Assembly (NCBI GenBank): GCA_949292905.1
Contig: CASFAV010000014.1
Coordinates: forward strand, 25,077-89,076
Direction of reading: 5' to 3'
Length of the DNA: 64,000 bases
Origin: an uncultured Eubacteriales bacterium
GTDB taxonomy: Bacteria; Bacillota; Clostridia; Christensenellales; DTU072
The position numbers were made by a program, and so were the translations under genes. Positions 62,084-64,000 of the stretch are shown here, in pieces. Position 1 is the stretch's first letter, and each line of letters starts with the position of its first letter. The notes beneath the pieces are model-generated. The model had not been told where the DNA came from and searched no databases. It saw only the letters and a list, made by a program, of their open reading frames with translations.

Positions 62084-62229
62084 GTTAAGTTGATATGATA
62101 CGGCGCATCCTATCAAACACCTTATGAAAAAAAGCTCAAGCGAGAAATTCGCCCGAGCTTTTTCTACAATTTTTACGTGCCTATAAAGCAATTATTATTT
62201 TTATTTGCGCCGTATCATATCAACTTAAC
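62084..62229. repeat. 24-bp perfect inverted repeat flanking a terminator repeat
   Basis: Left arm 62084-62107 and right arm 62206-62229 are exact reverse complements (arm starts GTTAAGTTGATATGATAC). The right arm contains the last four codons and stop of fucO, so the left arm is an inverted copy of that gene's end. 98 bp lie between, including the second 95-bp repeat. Confidence 0.85.
62119..62213. repeat. 95-bp repeat with terminator hairpin, copy 2
   Basis: Same length and ends as copy 1. The hairpin here (CTCAAGCGAG... CCCGAGC) would terminate fucO on the minus strand, running into TTTTTTT. It sits inside the 24-bp inverted repeat. Confidence 0.75.
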
Positions 62230-63363
62230 GAACAACTCACGGATGTCGGATATACTTGTTTCGCGGGGATTACCCGGCCGGCAGGCGTCGGCATACGCCG
62301 ACTCCGCGAGGAAGTCGAGATCCTCTTTTTTGACGATAGCCTTGAGGTCGGCGGGGATACCCACGTCCGCGGAGAGCTGTTTAACGGCGTCTACGGCGGC
62401 TTTACGGTATTCTTCGACGCTCATCTCGTCCACGCCCTTTACGCCCATTGCGCGCGCTATTTCGCGGTATTTCTCGCCCGTTGCGGGAGCGTTGTATTCC
62501 ATTACCGTGGGAAGCAGTATCGCGTTCGCCACGCCGTGCGGCGTGTCGTACTTGGCGCCCAGCGTGTGCGCCATCGAATGTACTATTCCGAGACCTACGT
62601 TACTGAAGCCCATTCCCGCGACGTACTGTCCGAGCGCCATTCCTTCGCGCCCCTCTTTTTCGCCCGCCACGGCGGCGCGCAGACTTCTCGAAATTATCTC
62701 GATCGCTTTAAGATGGAACATATCTGTCATTTCCCATGCGCCGAGCGTGATATAGCCTTCTATCGCGTGGGTGAGCGCGTCCATACCGGTAGCGGCGGTG
62801 AGTCCTTTCGGCATCGAGCTCATCATATCGGGATCTATTATCGCCACGACGGGAATGTCGTGCACGTCCACGCAGACGAATTTACGCTGTTTCTCGACGT
62901 CGGTGATGACGTAGTTGATGGTGACTTCCGCAGCCGTTCCCGCCGTCGTAGGCACCGCTATTATCGGTACGCAGGGATTTTTGGTGGGAGCGACGCCTTC
63001 CAGGGAGCGGACGTCGGCGAATTCGGGATTAGCCACTATTATCCCTATCGCCTTTGCGGTATCCATAGAGGAGCCGCCGCCCACGGCGACGAGATAATCG
63101 GCACCCGACGCTTTGAACGCCTTTACGCCGCTTAACACGTTTTCTATAGTGGGATTGGGCTTGATGTCGGAGTAAAGCTCGTACTTAAGCCCCGCTTTAT
63201 CGAGCACGTCGAGGACTTTCTTCGTCACGCCGAATTTCACGAGATCGGGATCGGAACACACGAAAGCCTTTTTGAAAGCTCTCGCTTTGGCTTCGGTAGC
63301 GATATTCTCTATCGCGCCCGCGCCGTGATAACTCGTTTCGTTGAGAACTATTCTGTTAGCCAT
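62215..63363 (-). CDS. fucO: Lactaldehyde reductase (iron-containing alcohol dehydrogenase)
   Basis: 382 residues, very like E. coli FucO throughout (starts MANRIVLNET). Reduces lactaldehyde to 1,2-propanediol with NADH in fucose/rhamnose fermentation. Nucleotide-binding GGGSSMDTAKAIGII (~96-110); metal ligands Asp and His in GMDALTHAIEGY and His in VHSMAHTLGAKYDTPHGVANA; PTTAGTAAEVTINYVITD is diagnostic of the subfamily. Own promoter at 63399-63427 and an AAGGAG site. No fuc/rha genes are in the window; a general aldehyde or alcohol role is possible. Confidence 0.93.
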   Translation of the reverse strand: MANRIVLNETSYHGAGAIENIATEAKARAFKKAFVCSDPDLVKFGVTKKVLDVLDKAGLKYELYSDIKPNPTIENVLSGVKAFKASGADYLVAVGGGSSMDTAKAIGIIVANPEFADVRSLEGVAPTKNPCVPIIAVPTTAGTAAEVTINYVITDVEKQRKFVCVDVHDIPVVAIIDPDMMSSMPKGLTAATGMDALTHAIEGYITLGAWEMTDMFHLKAIEIISRSLRAAVAGEKEGREGMALGQYVAGMGFSNVGLGIVHSMAHTLGAKYDTPHGVANAILLPTVMEYNAPATGEKYREIARAMGVKGVDEMSVEEYRKAAVDAVKQLSADVGIPADLKAIVKKEDLDFLAESAYADACRPGNPRETSISDIRELFVKLI

Positions 63364-63398
63364 AAAAAACGCTCCTTATAATAAATTTGATTATATCT

Positions 63399-63427
63399 AT
63401 TATAACCTCTCCGCCGTGAGTTGTCCA
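63399..63427 (-). promoter_or_regulatory. fucO promoter
   Basis: Minus strand: -35 TGGACA (63422-63427), 17-bp spacer, -10 TATAAT (63399-63404, perfect). Confidence 0.6.
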
Positions 63428-63437
63428 TACCGTAATA

Positions 63438-63468
63438 ACGAAAACGCGGAGCTTCACGCCCCGCGTTT
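63438..63468 (-). terminator. Terminator of the leucine-rich repeat gene
   Basis: On minus AACGCGGGGC-GTGAA-GCTCCGCGTT followed by TTCG: a ten-position stem with one mismatch, ~30 bp beyond the stop at 63497. Confidence 0.65.
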
Positions 63469-63496
63469 ATTATGTTGTGCGTTTTAAGCCTCCCGC

Positions 63497-64000
63497 CTAT
63501 ATTTTACGCCAGTTATAATTGTAATATGTAGATTTGAGATACGTAGCCGCCGTGGACGCGTCCGCGAGATCGGCGCTCGCGAGCGAAGTATAATTACTGA
63601 AACTGAAATACCGCGACACCTGCCAGCCCTCGGTATCCTCGAAAACAACCGAGGTCAGCCCCGTGCAACCCGAGAAGGCAGAATGACTTATGCTCGTGAC
63701 CGAGTCGGGTATCGTCACCGAGGTAAGTCCCGTGCAATCCTGGAAGGCATAATGTCCTATACTCGTTACAGAATCGGGGATAACGATAGAATCGCCCTTA
63801 TATCCGCTGAACGCATAATTTCCTATTGAAGTGATAGCGGGATTCTCTCCCCAGATTATTTCTGCCGTGCAACCGTAGAAAGCATCTTCTCCTATGCTCG
63901 TGACAGAGTCGGGTATCGTCACCGAGGTAAGTCCCGTGCAGCCATAGAAGGCATAATTTCCTATGCTCTTGACCGAGTTTCCGATAGTCACCGAGGTAAG
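63497..64000 (-). CDS. BspA-type leucine-rich repeat protein, C-terminal part (cut by window edge)
   Basis: The visible ~167 residues are the 3' end of a longer gene. Repeats of ~23 residues with the pattern SIGNYAFYGCTGLTSVTIPDSV (shown in part: SVTIPDSVTSIG recurs four times with variants) are the LRR_5/BspA family, surface proteins that bind host or other cells. The end (FSFSNYTSLASADLADASTAATYLK as a non-repeat cap, no LPxTG or membrane helix) suggests secretion or binding through its missing N-terminus. It reads open to the edge at 64000. Confidence 0.88.
   Translation of the reverse strand, partial: LTSVTIGNSVKSIGNYAFYGCTGLTSVTIPDSVTSIGEDAFYGCTAEIIWGENPAITSIGNYAFSGYKGDSIVIPDSVTSIGHYAFQDCTGLTSVTIPDSVTSISHSAFSGCTGLTSVVFEDTEGWQVSRYFSFSNYTSLASADLADASTAATYLKSTYYNYNWRKI

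Larger units (their letters stand above)
61692..62214. other. Repeat-rich intergenic region
   Basis: No credible gene. It holds a 15-bp direct repeat ACCATTAAGTTGCGC (61768-61782, 61785-61799), a 10-bp palindrome (61793-61802 / 61812-61821), two 95-bp terminator-containing repeats and a 24-bp inverted repeat (annotated separately). Frames through it are arginine-rich and change across the repeats. Confidence 0.6.

Noticed and set aside
61829..62191. 120-codon minus-strand frame in the repeat region
   Set aside because: It runs through both terminator repeats and one arm of the inverted repeat, has no ribosome site and looks arginine-rich; more likely non-coding repeat DNA.
1..64000. CRISPR array, tRNA or rRNA genes, insertion sequences
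   Set aside because: No regularly spaced direct repeats with spacers, no cloverleaf or rRNA motifs recognised, and no transposase-like reading frame.

Overview
The window looks like a chromosomal segment of an uncultured, moderately GC-rich Clostridia-type bacterium (Bacillota). The reasons are the tilS-hpt gene pair, PFL/UPF0210 with its ACT-domain partner, a VanW/G5 protein, a tungsten aldehyde:ferredoxin oxidoreductase with tupABC, strong AGGAGG ribosome sites and consensus sigma-70-type promoters. Giant MBG-type repeat surface proteins recall gut Christensenellales relatives, but that placement is inference. I saw no tRNA, rRNA, transposase or CRISPR array.

Layout. 1-406: start of an MFS transporter. 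797-7204: a tight five-gene minus-strand operon (ClpP, degenerate Lon-like AAA protein, soluble VirD4/TraG-like ATPase, very acidic protein with a winged-helix-like N-terminus, small protein). It is preceded by a structured leader of about 550 nt that carries two covarying copies of a pseudoknot and an SRP-like hairpin. 7297-10108: divergent pair of an HTH regulator and a RelA/SpoT-like HD/TGS protein whose synthetase part is not recognisable. 10086-12505: metallophosphoesterase and a sugar-type symporter. 12655-23853: tungsten/molybdenum cofactor island: divergent ThiF/HesA protein; AOR, MoaD-like, MogA, MoeA, MoeA fused to a periplasmic-binding-like domain, MoaA, MoaC and MOSC on plus; convergent tupABC behind a Moco/Tuco-family riboswitch. 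The TupA protein appears circularly permuted. 23860-38576: housekeeping genes (EEP phosphatase, Na+ symporter, PFL/ACT, phosphohexomutase, VanW, cca-hpt-tilS, Gfo/Idh/MocA oxidoreductase, PAP2, DUF1846, sugar isomerase). 38715-57578: two cotranscribed giant surface proteins of 3308 and 2968 residues. 57832-61691: a phosphodiesterase-like protein, a short ORF, a membrane protein cotranscribed with a condensation-type acyltransferase, and an ABM-type protein. 61692-62214: repeat-rich intergenic DNA. 62215-64000: FucO-like dehydrogenase and the 3' part of a BspA-type leucine-rich repeat protein.

How it fits together. TupABC imports tungstate, the Moa/Mog/Moe/MOSC proteins build or handle the pterin cofactor, and AOR uses it to oxidise aldehydes with ferredoxin; the riboswitch would match import to cofactor level. 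The best candidate for an undescribed system is the ClpP operon with its RNA leader and the divergent HTH/RelA-like pair: a protease, a pseudo-ATPase and a DNA- or protein-pumping ATPase under shared control, with no relaxase or VirB4 nearby to explain the VirD4-like gene as ordinary conjugation machinery.
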